DNA from: Pseudomonas sp. PB120
Lineage (GTDB): Bacteria; Pseudomonadota; Gammaproteobacteria; Pseudomonadales; Pseudomonadaceae
Length of the DNA: 44,426 nucleotides
Direction of reading: 5' to 3'
Assembly (NCBI RefSeq): GCF_009761815.1
Contig: NZ_RWIN01000029.1
Span: 1 to 44,426, forward strand
In this document: piece after piece, positions 1-7,999 of the stretch
Layout: the number at the start of each line of letters is the position of its first letter
Numbering within the stretch: position 1 is the stretch's first letter
Position numbers and translations under genes: made by a program
The notes under the pieces: model-generated
What the model was told of the DNA's origin: nothing
Databases searched by the model: none
Seen by the model: only the letters and a program-made list of their open reading frames with translations

Positions 1-76
1 TGCTCCCGCTGGACTGCGCAGCAGACCTGTTTTGGGGCCGCTACGCGACCCAGCGGGAGCAAGCTCCCTCGCCACA
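1..76. repeat. REP doublet, class A, cut by the window edge
   Basis: The right arm reads AGCGGGAGCAAGCTCCCTCG followed by CCACA, and a truncated partner TGCTCCCGCT opens the window. The same doublet recurs at 4056, 7864, 17871 and 29259. It ends four bases before the pyrC' stop codon, so it lies at the 3' end of the pyrimidine operon. Confidence 0.85.
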
Positions 77-79
77 ATC

Positions 80-1351
80 TTATGCCTGGTGACTGATCCG
101 CCCATCCACCAGGGTGTAACGCACCACACCCGGCAAACTATGCCCAATGAACGGGCAGTTCTCACCCTTGGACAGCCAGGTCTCACCGGCCACGGTCGAG
201 GCCGCCGGATCAAACAACACGATGTCCGCCGGCCCGCCAACGGCCAGCTTGCCAGCCGGCAGGCGCAATGCCTCGGCAGGCCCGGTGCTCAAGCGAGCCA
301 GCAACGTCGGCAAATCCAGCAAGCCATCCTCCACCAACGTCATCGCCAGCGGCAGCAGCAACTCAACGCTGCTGATACCCGGTTCAGTCGCGCCAAACGG
401 CGCCAGTTTGGCGTCGCGCTCGTGTGGCTGGTGATGGCTGGAGATCGCTGAAATCACCCCCGACTTCACCGCTGCGCGCAGGCCATCGCGGTCGGCGCGG
501 GTGCGCAGCGGCGGCTGGACGTGGTACAGGCTGCTGAAGTCGATCAGCGCTTCATCGGTCAGGATCAGCTGATACAGCGCCACATCGGCGGTCACCGGCA
601 ATCCACGGGCCTGGGCCTGAGCGATCAGGGCCACGCCGCGAGCACTGGTGAGCTGGCTGAAATGCGCACGCACGCCGCTTTGCTCGACCAGCAGCAGGTC
701 TCGGGCCAGGGCCACGGTTTCAGCGGTTTCCGGAATGCCTGGCAAACCGAGGAAACTGGCGGTCGGGCCTTCATGAGCCAGGCCGCCCTCGGCCAGGTCG
801 TGGTCCTGAGAGTTGAACACCACCGTCAGATCGAACGTGGCCGCGTATTCCAGCGCCCGGCACAGGGTGCGCGTGTTGCGGAAACTGTCGAGCCCGTTGC
901 CGAACGCCACGCAACCGGCGTCGCGCAAGGCGACCAGTTCCGCCAGCTGTTCGCCGTCCAGGCCTTTGCTCAGGGCGCCAATCGGGAAGACTTTGGTATT
1001 GCCGGCCTCGCGGGCGCGGTCAAGGATCAGTTCGGCCACGGCCGAGGTGTCCAGCACCGGTTTGGTTTTTGGCGGGCAGCACAGGCTGGTCACGCCACCG
1101 GCCGCCGCAGCGCGGGTTTCACTGACGATCGAGCCTTTGCGGCTGTAGCCCGGCTCGCGCAGGGCGACGTTCAGGTCAACCAGGCCAGGGGCGGCGACAA
1201 GGCCGTTGGCATCGATCGTGTCGACGGGTACGAAACCGGCTGGCGCGGCGCCGAGGGCGACGATCTTGCAGGCTTCAACGTGGATATCAGTCACTTGATC
1301 CAGGCCGCTGGCCGGATCGATAACGCGGGCACCGAGAATGCTGAGCTTCAC
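80..1351 (-). CDS. pyrC': PyrC', inactive dihydroorotase-like subunit of aspartate transcarbamoylase
   Basis: This 423-residue amidohydrolase-fold protein resembles dihydroorotase. Around residues 59-65 it reads DLNVALR where active enzymes have DxHxHxR, so the two metal-ligand histidines are missing. In Pseudomonas such a protein forms a dodecameric holoenzyme with PyrB and supports its assembly rather than catalysing ring closure. The start is a GTG whose codon overlaps the pyrB stop (GTGA, 4 bp), which implies translational coupling. The open frame runs on upstream inside pyrB, but the family length and the overlap favour the GTG. A true dihydroorotase should be encoded elsewhere. The family assignment is firm; the structural role comes from knowledge of the family. 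Confidence 0.93.
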   Translation of the reverse strand: MKLSILGARVIDPASGLDQVTDIHVEACKIVALGAAPAGFVPVDTIDANGLVAAPGLVDLNVALREPGYSRKGSIVSETRAAAAGGVTSLCCPPKTKPVLDTSAVAELILDRAREAGNTKVFPIGALSKGLDGEQLAELVALRDAGCVAFGNGLDSFRNTRTLCRALEYAATFDLTVVFNSQDHDLAEGGLAHEGPTASFLGLPGIPETAETVALARDLLLVEQSGVRAHFSQLTSARGVALIAQAQARGLPVTADVALYQLILTDEALIDFSSLYHVQPPLRTRADRDGLRAAVKSGVISAISSHHQPHERDAKLAPFGATEPGISSVELLLPLAMTLVEDGLLDLPTLLARLSTGPAEALRLPAGKLAVGGPADIVLFDPAASTVAGETWLSKGENCPFIGHSLPGVVRYTLVDGRISHQA

Positions 1352-2352
1352 TGGGCGTTCTCCTGCTCGAATTGGCGTTGCGCCGTTTGACCGCTCATGG
1401 CCATGGACAGCACGGCCATACGAATGGCGATGCCGTAGGTCACCTGGTTGAGAATCACCGAATGCGGACCGTCGGCCACCGCCGACTCGATTTCCACCCC
1501 ACGGTTGATCGGCCCCGGGTGCATGACGATGCAGTCCGGCTTGGCCCCGGCCAAACGTGCGGTGGTCAGGCCGAACAGGCGGTAGAACTCGCCTTCGCTC
1601 GGCAGCAGGCCGCCGGTCATGCGCTCGCGCTGCAGGCGCAGCATGATCACCACGTCGACGTCTTTCAGGCCTTCGGCCATGTCGGTGTAGACCTTCACGC
1701 CGTATTGCTCGATGCCGATCGGTAGCAGGGTTTTCGGTGCGATGACCCGGATGTCCGGGCAGCCGAGGGTTTTCAGCGCCAGCATGTTCGAACGTGCCAC
1801 CCGCGAGTGCAGGATGTCGCCGACGATGGCTACAGAGAGATTTTCGAAGCCGCCCTTGTGCCGACGGATCGTCAGCATGTCGAGCATGCCCTGGGTCGGG
1901 TGCGCGTGACGGCCGTCGCCGCCGTTGATGATCGCCACTTGCGGGCACACATGTTCGGCGATGAAGTGCGCGGCGCCGGAATCACCGTGGCGCACGACGA
2001 ACATGTCGGCGGCCATGGCTTCCAGGTTGCGCAGGGTGTCGAGCAGGGTTTCGCCCTTGCTCGCCGACGACGTGGACACGTTGAGGGTGATCACGTCCGC
2101 CGACAGCCGCTGGGCCGCCAATTCGAAGGTGGTGCGGGTGCGGGTCGAGTTTTCGAAGAACACGTTGCACACGGTCTTGCCGCGCAGCAACGGGACTTTC
2201 TTCACCGCCCGGGCGCCGACTTCGAGGAACGAGTCGGCGGTGTCGAGGATTTCCGTCAGCAACTCGCGGCGCAAACCGTCGAGCGAGAGGAAGTGGCGCA
2301 GCTGGCCCTGATCATTGAGCTGCAGCGGGCGCTTGGTTTCTAGAGGCGTCAT
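1348..2352 (-). CDS. pyrB: Aspartate carbamoyltransferase catalytic subunit
   Basis: PyrB condenses carbamoyl phosphate with aspartate in the first committed step of UMP synthesis, in the cytoplasm. The 334-residue product shows the carbamoyl-phosphate motif STRTRTTFE, then [11 protein letters not shown] and [12 protein letters not shown]. The ATG at 2352 gives the usual Pseudomonas N-terminus ([14 protein letters not shown]); an in-frame TTG six codons upstream is less likely. pyrR lies 27 bp upstream and pyrC' overlaps downstream, so the three genes form one operon. The complex is expected to be PyrB plus PyrC' and to be feedback-inhibited by nucleotides, as known for Pseudomonas ATCase. 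Confidence 0.96.
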   Translation of the reverse strand: MTPLETKRPLQLNDQGQLRHFLSLDGLRRELLTEILDTADSFLEVGARAVKKVPLLRGKTVCNVFFENSTRTRTTFELAAQRLSADVITLNVSTSSASKGETLLDTLRNLEAMAADMFVVRHGDSGAAHFIAEHVCPQVAIINGGDGRHAHPTQGMLDMLTIRRHKGGFENLSVAIVGDILHSRVARSNMLALKTLGCPDIRVIAPKTLLPIGIEQYGVKVYTDMAEGLKDVDVVIMLRLQRERMTGGLLPSEGEFYRLFGLTTARLAGAKPDCIVMHPGPINRGVEIESAVADGPHSVILNQVTYGIAIRMAVLSMAMSGQTAQRQFEQENAQ

Positions 2353-2379
2353 CGCGAGGGGGACTCTCAATAGGGCGAA

Positions 2380-2883
2380 TTAAAGGGCGAGGTCTTGCAG
2401 TTCGAGCTTGAGTTCCGGGCCGGACAGCTTCACGCGCTCGTTCGCGGCGAGGGTGAGCGTTGCGCCGACCACGTTCGGGCGGATCGGCAGCTCGCCGGCG
2501 TCCAGGTCCAGCAGGCAGACCAGCGTCACACTGGCCGGGCGGCCGTAGTCGAACAGCTCATTCATCGCGGCACGGATGGTGCGGCCGCTCATCAGCACGT
2601 CGTCGATCAGGATCAGGTGCTGGCCTTCGATCTCGAACGGCAGCGCTGACGGACGCACTTGCGGGTGCAGGCCGTTCTGGCTGAAGTCGTCGCGGTAGAA
2701 GGAGACGTCCAGGGTGCCGAGCGACGAGTCGCTGCCCAGTTCATCGAGCAACGCCTGGGCCACCCAGACGCCACCGGTACGAATGCCGATGTAGCGCGGT
2801 TCGCTGATGCCACGGTGTTCCAGGTATGCCTTGAGACGAATCGCCATCTGGCTAATCAGTTCGGCGGGATTGGGCAGGCTCAT
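2380..2883 (-). CDS. pyrR: PyrR, pyrimidine regulator / uracil phosphoribosyltransferase
   Basis: The 167-residue protein belongs to the type I phosphoribosyltransferases. The PRPP-binding signature is visible as [13 protein letters not shown] around residues 90-105. PyrR proteins convert uracil and PRPP to UMP, and in some bacteria they bind pyr mRNA leaders. The ATG at 2883 has a good Shine-Dalgarno (AAGGAG, five bases away). It is the first gene of pyrR-pyrB-pyrC' and follows ruvX after an 81-bp gap that holds a strong stem-loop. Whether this PyrR binds RNA cannot be read from the sequence, and no Bacillus-type binding loop is evident. Confidence 0.93.
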   Translation of the reverse strand: MSLPNPAELISQMAIRLKAYLEHRGISEPRYIGIRTGGVWVAQALLDELGSDSSLGTLDVSFYRDDFSQNGLHPQVRPSALPFEIEGQHLILIDDVLMSGRTIRAAMNELFDYGRPASVTLVCLLDLDAGELPIRPNVVGATLTLAANERVKLSGPELKLELQDLAL

Positions 2884-2900
2884 GGTTGCTCCTTCTTGGG

Positions 2901-2933
2901 CCCGAGCCGGGGTGGTGCTGGAGGTGGCTCGGG
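2901..2933 (-). other. Stem-loop in the ruvX-pyrR gap
   Basis: CCCGAGCC (2901-2908) and GGCTCGGG (2926-2933) form a perfect 8-bp stem around a 17-nt loop. It lies 12 bases from the pyrR Shine-Dalgarno. There is no T-run, so it is not a typical intrinsic terminator. It may be a leader structure of pyrR or an RNA processing/stability element. Confidence 0.5.
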
Positions 2934-2964
2934 TTGTAGCTAAGTGAGGCGTAATGACGACTCT

Positions 2965-3402
2965 TCAGGATTCGAACAATGCAGTGTTTTCGTCGAGCCA
3001 GCCTTGCAGCAGCAGGGCGGCGGCGATGGCGTCGACCGGATTGTCGCGGTAACTGCCCTTTTGCCCGCCGCGATCACGTCGTTCGCCCTTGGCTTCAAAC
3101 GTGGTCAGGCGTTCATCGTGGGTATAGAAGGGCAGGTTGTAGCGGCCATTGAGGCGGCGGGCGAATTTTTCGGCGCGCAGGCACATGTCACTAGGCGTGC
3201 CGTCCATGTTCAAGGGCAGGCCGACCACCACGGCGTCGGGTTTCCACTCCTTGATCAGGGCTTCGACCTGATTCCAGTCGGGAACACCGTTTTGCGCTTT
3301 CAAGGTGCAGAGCTCGCGGGCCTGGCCAGTAATCACCTGGCCGACCGCCACGCCGATCTGTTTAGTGCCGTAGTCGAACCCGAGGATCAGGCGCAGGGCC
3401 AT
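2965..3402 (-). CDS. ruvX: RuvX/YqgF, RNase H-fold pre-16S rRNA nuclease (putative Holliday junction resolvase)
   Basis: The 145-residue protein has the YqgF pattern: an N-terminal GFDYGTKQIGVAVG carrying the first acidic residue, VVGLPLNMDGT in the middle, THDERLTT, and a C-terminal DAIAAALLLQGWL carrying another catalytic Asp. YqgF matures the 5' end of 16S rRNA in E. coli and was originally annotated as a Holliday junction resolvase. The ATG at 3402 overlaps the yqgE stop by one base (TGATG), so the two are translationally coupled. The yqgE-ruvX-pyrR order is standard in pseudomonads. Confidence 0.93.
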   Translation of the reverse strand: MALRLILGFDYGTKQIGVAVGQVITGQARELCTLKAQNGVPDWNQVEALIKEWKPDAVVVGLPLNMDGTPSDMCLRAEKFARRLNGRYNLPFYTHDERLTTFEAKGERRDRGGQKGSYRDNPVDAIAAALLLQGWLDENTALFES

Positions 3403-3974
3403 CAGGCGTGCCCCGCCTGGCTGGTCAGCAGGCTGAGGTTGATGCCCAGGTGTTTGGCCGCCGCTTCAAGGCGCAGTTCGCTGCTGGTGTTGAAGAGGAT
3501 GTCGGCGTCGAACGGGCAGGTCAGCCAGGCGTTCTGCGCCAGTTCGGCTTCCAGCTGACCCGCTTCCCAGCCGGCGTAACCGAGGGCGATCACGCTTTTT
3601 GCCGGGCCAACGCCGTCAGCGATGGCGAACAGCACGTCCTGGGAGGTGGACAAGGACAGGTCGCCCTCCAGATCAACGGTCGCCTGAAATGTCTTGCCCG
3701 ACGGGTGCAGGACGAACCCGCGATCAGTCTGCACGGGCCCGCCGATGAAAATCGGCACATGCCGGCACAGCGCTGACGACTCTACGTCCGGGCGCAATTG
3801 CTCGAGAATATCGGCCAGATTGAGGTCTTGCGGGCGGTTGACCACCAGCCCCATCGCACCATTGGCCGTGTGCTCGACGATGTAGGTCAAGGTGTGGGCA
3901 AAGTTCGGGTCGGCCATGTGTGGCATGGCGATCAGGAAGTGATGCTTGAGGTAGCTGGGGCTAACGTTTTTCAT
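3402..3974 (-). CDS. yqgE: YqgE/AlgH family protein
   Basis: The 190-residue protein matches the UPF0301 (YqgE/AlgH) family, with LKHHFLIAMPHMADPNFAHT at the N-terminus, then GAMGLVVNRP, and GGPVQTDRGFVLH in the middle. The biochemical function is unresolved; in P. aeruginosa the gene was named algH for an effect on alginate. I chose the ATG at 3974 (MKNVSPSYLKHH) because the frame upstream of it runs into a REP element. The gene starts the yqgE-ruvX pair and overlaps ruvX by one base. Confidence 0.92.
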   Translation of the reverse strand: MKNVSPSYLKHHFLIAMPHMADPNFAHTLTYIVEHTANGAMGLVVNRPQDLNLADILEQLRPDVESSALCRHVPIFIGGPVQTDRGFVLHPSGKTFQATVDLEGDLSLSTSQDVLFAIADGVGPAKSVIALGYAGWEAGQLEAELAQNAWLTCPFDADILFNTSSELRLEAAAKHLGINLSLLTSQAGHA

Positions 3975-4055
3975 GAGCGCTAGTGTGGCGTTGGAGGGGC
4001 AAACTGACAAGCCGGGGATGCACAGGAAATACCGCAAATCTCCAGCGTGGGCTCT

Positions 4056-4148
4056 TGTGGCGAGGGAGCTTGCTCCCGCTGGGCTGCGAAGCAGCCCCAA
4101 AAAACAGGACTGCTGCGCCGTCCAGCGGGAGCAAGCTCCCTCGCCACA
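4056..4148. repeat. REP doublet, class A
   Basis: Two inverted copies of TGTGGCGAGGGAGCTTGCTC face each other around a centre containing GCTGCGAAGCAGCC. It sits between the 3' end of tonB (4181) and the 5' end of yqgE (3974). The central part is itself a small inverted repeat, so the whole unit can fold into one long hairpin. Confidence 0.92.
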
Positions 4149-4180
4149 GGGGATTCATTGGTGCTGGAAATCTGTGGGGA

Positions 4181-5080
4181 TCAATTACTGGAAAGCTTGT
4201 CACCGCGCGCAAACTTCCAGGTCCGGATGATTTCCAGGCGGTCGACGTCCGACAGGTCCCCGGTAAACGGGGCAAACGGCGCGGCCAGGCGCACGATGCG
4301 CTGGGCGGCCTGATCGAGCAGCGGCTGGCCGGAAGATTCCAGCACCAGCACTTCATACAGCGAGCCATCGCTGTTGATAGAGACCATCAGGCGCAAATTG
4401 CCGTAAATCTGCTGGCGCCGCGCTTCGTCGGGGTAATTGAGGTTGCCGATGCGCTCGACCTTCTTGCGCCATTCGTCCTTATACCAGGCGCCCTTGTCGC
4501 GCATGGTCGATGCGGCGCTCAAGCGATGGATACGCGGGCGTTTGGCGTACAGCTGTTGTTCGTTGGCCAGTTCCGCTTCGAGGCTGGCGATGTCGCTGGA
4601 CAGCTGCGAGCTGTCGAACGTCGGCGCGGCCACGGCGGGCCTGGTTTCGGTCTTGGGTTCTTCGTTTTTGGCCGGGGCTTTCTTTGGCTTTGGCGCGACG
4701 GTCGTCACGGCAGCCTTGGGTGGCGCTTCCTGCACTTCAGGCTTGGCGGCCGGCGGTGGGGTGACTTTCTGCACCTTGTTGTCCTGGAACGGCGCGACCT
4801 CGGTGGTCTTGGGAATTGCCTTTTTATCCAGGGTGCCGCTGCCTTCCTGGTTTTCCTGCGCCAGAAAGTCAGCCTTGGCGGGCTTCTTTTCGCTTTTGAA
4901 GGTGGCGAGGGTGATTTCCAGGGTTCGGCTGATCTGCTTGGGTTCGACCATCGTAAAGCCGACGCCCAGCAGCAACGCCAGATGAACCAGCGCCGCGAGA
5001 AACAGGGTAAATCCGAGGCGATCGGCCGGGCGCACACCACGGTGGGCGAGTTCAGCGGGCAGATCGGACGGGAGTGTCAT
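4181..5080 (-). CDS. TonB-family energy transducer
   Basis: The 299-residue protein has one N-terminal membrane helix (about residues 22-44). A periplasmic Pro/Lys/Ala-rich spacer (about 80-150) and a helical segment follow. The TonB C-terminal domain (about 215-299) contains YPDEARRQQIYGNLRLMV and ends in TWKFARG. TonB proteins transmit proton-motive force from ExbB/ExbD to outer-membrane proteins. No exbB or exbD is adjacent. The position between gshB and yqgE matches tonB3 of P. aeruginosa, where it affects twitching; that link is from memory and fits the nearby pil/chp genes. No clear Shine-Dalgarno precedes the ATG at 5080. Confidence 0.88.
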   Translation of the reverse strand: MTLPSDLPAELAHRGVRPADRLGFTLFLAALVHLALLLGVGFTMVEPKQISRTLEITLATFKSEKKPAKADFLAQENQEGSGTLDKKAIPKTTEVAPFQDNKVQKVTPPPAAKPEVQEAPPKAAVTTVAPKPKKAPAKNEEPKTETRPAVAAPTFDSSQLSSDIASLEAELANEQQLYAKRPRIHRLSAASTMRDKGAWYKDEWRKKVERIGNLNYPDEARRQQIYGNLRLMVSINSDGSLYEVLVLESSGQPLLDQAAQRIVRLAAPFAPFTGDLSDVDRLEIIRTWKFARGDKLSSN

Positions 5081-5089
5081 GACAAGAAA

Positions 5090-5137
5090 ACCAACATCGC
5101 GTTTTTCACAGGCCGCGCATGATAACGCAATGTTGGT
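5090..5137 (-). other. Imperfect 12-bp inverted repeat between gshB and tonB
   Basis: ACCAACATCGCG (5090-5101) and CGCAATGTTGGT (5126-5137) pair at 11 of 12 positions around a 24-nt loop. In the direction of transcription the stem is followed by TTTTCTTG and then the tonB start, nine bases away. It could be a gshB terminator or a structure that limits tonB translation. Confidence 0.55.
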
Positions 5138-5157
5138 CGCACCTTGGCTGTTCTATA

Positions 5158-6111
5158 TCAACGAGCCTTGAGCTTCTGATCGATGGCATCCATCAGCAGG
5201 CCGCCGATGTCGGTGCCGAACGCATTATCAATCTCGCGAATGCAGGTCGGGCTGGTGACGTTGATTTCCGTCAGGTGCTCGCCGATCACGTCCAGGCCCA
5301 CGAACAGCAAGCCTTTCTCGCGCAGGGTCGGGCCGACTTGTGCAGCAATCCAGCGGTCTTTGTCGGTCAACGGACGCGCTTCACCACGGCCGCCGGCCGC
5401 CAGGTTGCCGCGGGTTTCACCGGCCGCCGGGATGCGCGCCAGGCAGTAATCCACCGGTTCGCCGTCGATCATCAGGATGCGTTTGTCGCCGTCCTTGATC
5501 GCCGGCAGGTACGCCTGGCCCATGATCTGCTGGGCACCCAGCGCAGTCAGGGTTTCGAGGATCACCGACAGGTTCGGGTCGCCCGCGCGGTGACGGAAGA
5601 TCGAGGTGCCGCCCATGCCGTCCAGCGGCTTGAGGATCACGTCGCCGTGTTTGGCCGCGAATTCGCGCAGCACGTCGGCGCGGCGGCTGACCACGGTCGG
5701 CGGCGTGCACTGCGGGAAAAGCGTGGCGAACAGCTTTTCGTTGCAGTCACGCAGGCTCTGCGGCTTGTTGACCACCAGCACGCCAGCGCGCTCGGCTTGT
5801 TCGAGCAGGTAAGTGGAGTAGACGAACTCCATGTCGAACGGCGGGTCCTTGCGCATCAGGATCACGTCCAGATCGCTCAGCAGCGCGTCGGTCTCGGCTT
5901 CCAGTTCGAACCATTTTTCCGGGTTGGCGAAGACCTTCAACGGCCGCATCCGCGCCCGGGCTTCACCTTCGCCCTGGTACAAATCGCGCTGTTCCATATA
6001 GAACAGTTCCCAACCGCGCTTCTGCGCGGCCAGCAGCATGGCCAGCGAGCTATCCTTTTTATAGGAAATGCTGGCGATAGGGTCCATGACAATCCCGACG
6101 CGAACGCTCAT
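5158..6111 (-). CDS. gshB: Glutathione synthetase
   Basis: GshB joins gamma-glutamylcysteine and glycine using ATP, the second step of glutathione synthesis. The 317-residue protein starts MSVRVGIVMDPIASI, the N-terminus typical of the bacterial enzyme. It has the ATP-grasp features LKPLDGMGGTSIFR in the middle and EINVTSPTCIREID near the C-terminus. The length matches the family (about 315). Transcription runs toward tonB after a 77-bp gap; a REP doublet and the divergent pilG promoter region lie on the other side. Confidence 0.97.
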   Translation of the reverse strand: MSVRVGIVMDPIASISYKKDSSLAMLLAAQKRGWELFYMEQRDLYQGEGEARARMRPLKVFANPEKWFELEAETDALLSDLDVILMRKDPPFDMEFVYSTYLLEQAERAGVLVVNKPQSLRDCNEKLFATLFPQCTPPTVVSRRADVLREFAAKHGDVILKPLDGMGGTSIFRHRAGDPNLSVILETLTALGAQQIMGQAYLPAIKDGDKRILMIDGEPVDYCLARIPAAGETRGNLAAGGRGEARPLTDKDRWIAAQVGPTLREKGLLFVGLDVIGEHLTEINVTSPTCIREIDNAFGTDIGGLLMDAIDQKLKAR

Positions 6112-6152
6112 GGGTTTTTCCTCTGAAGTGGGTGAGGCCTATGTAAGTCCCC

Positions 6153-6251
6153 TGTAGGAGCGAGCCTGCTCGCGATGGACTTCAGGACACCGCGCTTATC
6201 CTGCTGGCACGCGTCATCGTTGACGACCATCGCGAGCAGGCTCGCTCCCAC
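6153..6251. repeat. REP doublet, class B
   Basis: TGTAGGAGCGAGCCTGCTCG and an inverted partner ending CGCTCCCACA face each other around about 45 bases. It lies in the divergent gshB-pilG region. The same class occurs at 18728, 38256 and 42981, and as the left arm inside chpA. Confidence 0.92.
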
Positions 6252-6472
6252 AAAAGATCAATCCAAAGGACCGTATAAAAGTGGCGTCAGAGTGGCGCCG
6301 AGTGTGTTCCCGGTCAAGGAAAAACCACCGCGCCAGTCCCCCGATAGATTGGAGTTGGAGACTGTGCTAAAAAGACTGCCATGTCGTGCTGGCCCTTGAA
6401 CGACAAGGGTTTCGAGCCTCCGAAGATCCATAAACGGACAAATTGATTCGCAAAGGCGACGGTAGAGCATTT
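6252..6472 (+). other. Gene-free leader upstream of pilG
   Basis: With the REP doublet this forms a 361-bp gap between gshB and pilG. A TATAAA is present near 6274, and a small hairpin CCCTTG-AACGA-CAAGGG lies at 6393-6409. Neither can be assigned with confidence. The promoter of the pil/chp operon probably lies here, but no convincing -35/-10 pair stands out. Confidence 0.4.
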
Positions 6473-6877
6473 ATGGACCAGCATTCCAGCGCCTTGAAGG
6501 TCATGGTGATCGATGATTCGAAAACGATTCGTCGCACCGCCGAAACGCTGTTGAAGAACGTGGGTTGTGAAGTTATTACGGCCATCGATGGTTTCGATGC
6601 GCTGGCCAAGATTGCCGATCATCATCCCGGCATCATCTTTGTCGACATCATGATGCCGCGCCTGGATGGCTATCAGACCTGCGCCTTGATCAAGAACAAC
6701 AGTGCGTTCAAGTCCACGCCAGTGATTATGCTGTCGTCCAAGGACGGGCTGTTCGACAAGGCCAAGGGGCGCATCGTCGGCTCCGACCAGTTTTTGACCA
6801 AGCCTTTCAGCAAGGAAGAACTGCTGAACGCGATCCAGGCCCATGTACCGGGCTTCGCCGCCGTTCTACCGCAGTAG
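6473..6877 (+). CDS. pilG: PilG, single-domain response regulator of the Pil-Chp system
   Basis: The 134-residue protein is a stand-alone receiver domain. It shows the acidic pair in MVIDDS, the phospho-acceptor D58 in FVDIMMPRLDG, and K110 in FLTKPF. In P. aeruginosa PilG is phosphorylated by ChpA and promotes pilus extension and CyaB-dependent cAMP synthesis. The ATG at 6473 (MDQHSSALKVMVIDD) matches the known PilG N-terminus; an earlier in-frame start would add ten residues unlike the family. It is the first gene of pilG-pilH-pilI-pilJ-chpA-chpC. Confidence 0.96.
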   Translation: MDQHSSALKVMVIDDSKTIRRTAETLLKNVGCEVITAIDGFDALAKIADHHPGIIFVDIMMPRLDGYQTCALIKNNSAFKSTPVIMLSSKDGLFDKAKGRIVGSDQFLTKPFSKEELLNAIQAHVPGFAAVLPQ

Positions 6878-6934
6878 GACACGCACAGTGACGCTCGGCC
6901 AGTGGGCCCGGTGTCGACAAGAATGGGGAAGACC

Positions 6935-7300
6935 ATGGCACGTATTCTGATCGTCGATGACTCGCCGACCGAAATGTACAAACTGACCGGCATGCTGGAA
7001 AAGCACGGTCATGAAGTGTTGAAAGCCGAAAACGGCGCCGACGGCGTGGCCCTGGCCCGTCAGGAAAAACCTGACGCCGTGCTGATGGACATCGTGATGC
7101 CTGGCCTCAACGGTTTCCAGGCGACCCGTCAGCTGACCAAAGACCCGGACACCGGGCACATCCCGGTGATCATCATCACCACCAAGGATCAGGAAACCGA
7201 CAAGGTCTGGGGGACGCGCCAGGGCGCCAGGGATTACCTGACCAAACCGGTCGATGAAGAGACCCTGATCAAAACCCTGAACAACGTGCTGGCCGGTTGA
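6935..7300 (+). CDS. pilH: PilH, single-domain response regulator of the Pil-Chp system
   Basis: The 121-residue receiver domain starts MARILIVDDSPTEMYKL. D52 in LMDIVMPGLNG is the predicted phosphorylation site and K104 in YLTKPVD the conserved lysine. In P. aeruginosa PilH opposes PilG, acting in retraction or as a phosphate sink. The ATG at 6935 gives the exact family length; the frame also extends upstream into the 57-bp pilG-pilH gap without conserved sequence. pilI starts ten bases after the stop. Confidence 0.96.
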   Translation: MARILIVDDSPTEMYKLTGMLEKHGHEVLKAENGADGVALARQEKPDAVLMDIVMPGLNGFQATRQLTKDPDTGHIPVIIITTKDQETDKVWGTRQGARDYLTKPVDEETLIKTLNNVLAG

Positions 7301-7310
7301 TCGTCCAGCC

Positions 7311-7844
7311 ATGACCGAGTCGCTGACGGCTTTCGAACTGCTGCTGCAGATCGACCAGCGCTGTCGCCTGCTGGCGGCGGATTTGCCGTCGCAGCCGACA
7401 CGGCAGGACAGCTGGAGCGGCATCGGTTTCCGTCTGGGCGAACATTGGTACGTCGCGCCGATGGGCGAAGTCAGCGAAGTCCTGCATGAACCGCGTTTTA
7501 CCCAGCTGCCGGGCGTCAAACCCTGGGTCAAGGGGGTGGCCAACCTGCGTGGGCGGTTGTTGCCGATCATGGATCTGTGCGGCTTCTTTGGCCATGAGCT
7601 GTCGGTCGCGCGCAAGCAGCGCCGGGTGTTGGTGGTGGAGCATCACGACGTGTTTGCCGGGTTGATGGTCGACGAAGTCTTCGGCCTCCAGCACTTTGCC
7701 CAGGACAGCCTTGAGCCCGTCGATACCTTGATCGACCCGATCGCACCTTTCATCAAAGGCCGGTTCGAGCGCGAGCAAAACTGGCAGGTGTTCAGCCCGT
7801 TTGCGCTGGTGCGGTCACAAGGATTCATGAGCGTGGCGGTGTAG
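7311..7844 (+). CDS. pilI: PilI, CheW-like adaptor
   Basis: The 177-residue protein is a single CheW domain. The middle shows GIGFRLGEHWYVAPMGEVSE and VKGVANLRGRLLPIMDL, typical of CheW proteins that bridge receptor and kinase. In the Pil-Chp system PilI is taken to couple the receptor PilJ to the kinase ChpA. It follows pilH after ten bases. A class A REP doublet separates it from pilJ, an unusual place for a repeat inside an operon, though still intergenic. Confidence 0.95.
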   Translation: MTESLTAFELLLQIDQRCRLLAADLPSQPTRQDSWSGIGFRLGEHWYVAPMGEVSEVLHEPRFTQLPGVKPWVKGVANLRGRLLPIMDLCGFFGHELSVARKQRRVLVVEHHDVFAGLMVDEVFGLQHFAQDSLEPVDTLIDPIAPFIKGRFEREQNWQVFSPFALVRSQGFMSVAV

Positions 7845-7863
7845 CCCAGCGGGATCGAGATTT

Positions 7864-7955
7864 TGTGGCGAGGGAGCTTGCTCCCGCTGGACTGCGCAGC
7901 AGTCCTGTTTTTAGGGCCGCTTCGCAGCCCAGCGGGAGCAAGCTCCCTCGCCACA
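7864..7955. repeat. REP doublet, class A, inside the pil operon
   Basis: Inverted TGTGGCGAGGGAGCTTGCTC arms face each other between pilI (ends 7844) and pilJ (starts 8000). When transcribed it would form a long hairpin between the adaptor and receptor coding regions, and could change their relative expression. Confidence 0.92.
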
Positions 7956-7999
7956 GGTTCTTCGGTGGGTTCTAAAGGTTGGTTAACAGGCGAGGATCG

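Noticed and set aside
1352..1948. N-terminal extension of the pyrC' frame into pyrB.
   Set aside because: The extension is out of frame with and inside the conserved pyrB gene, has no homology, and a GTGA overlap start fits the family length.
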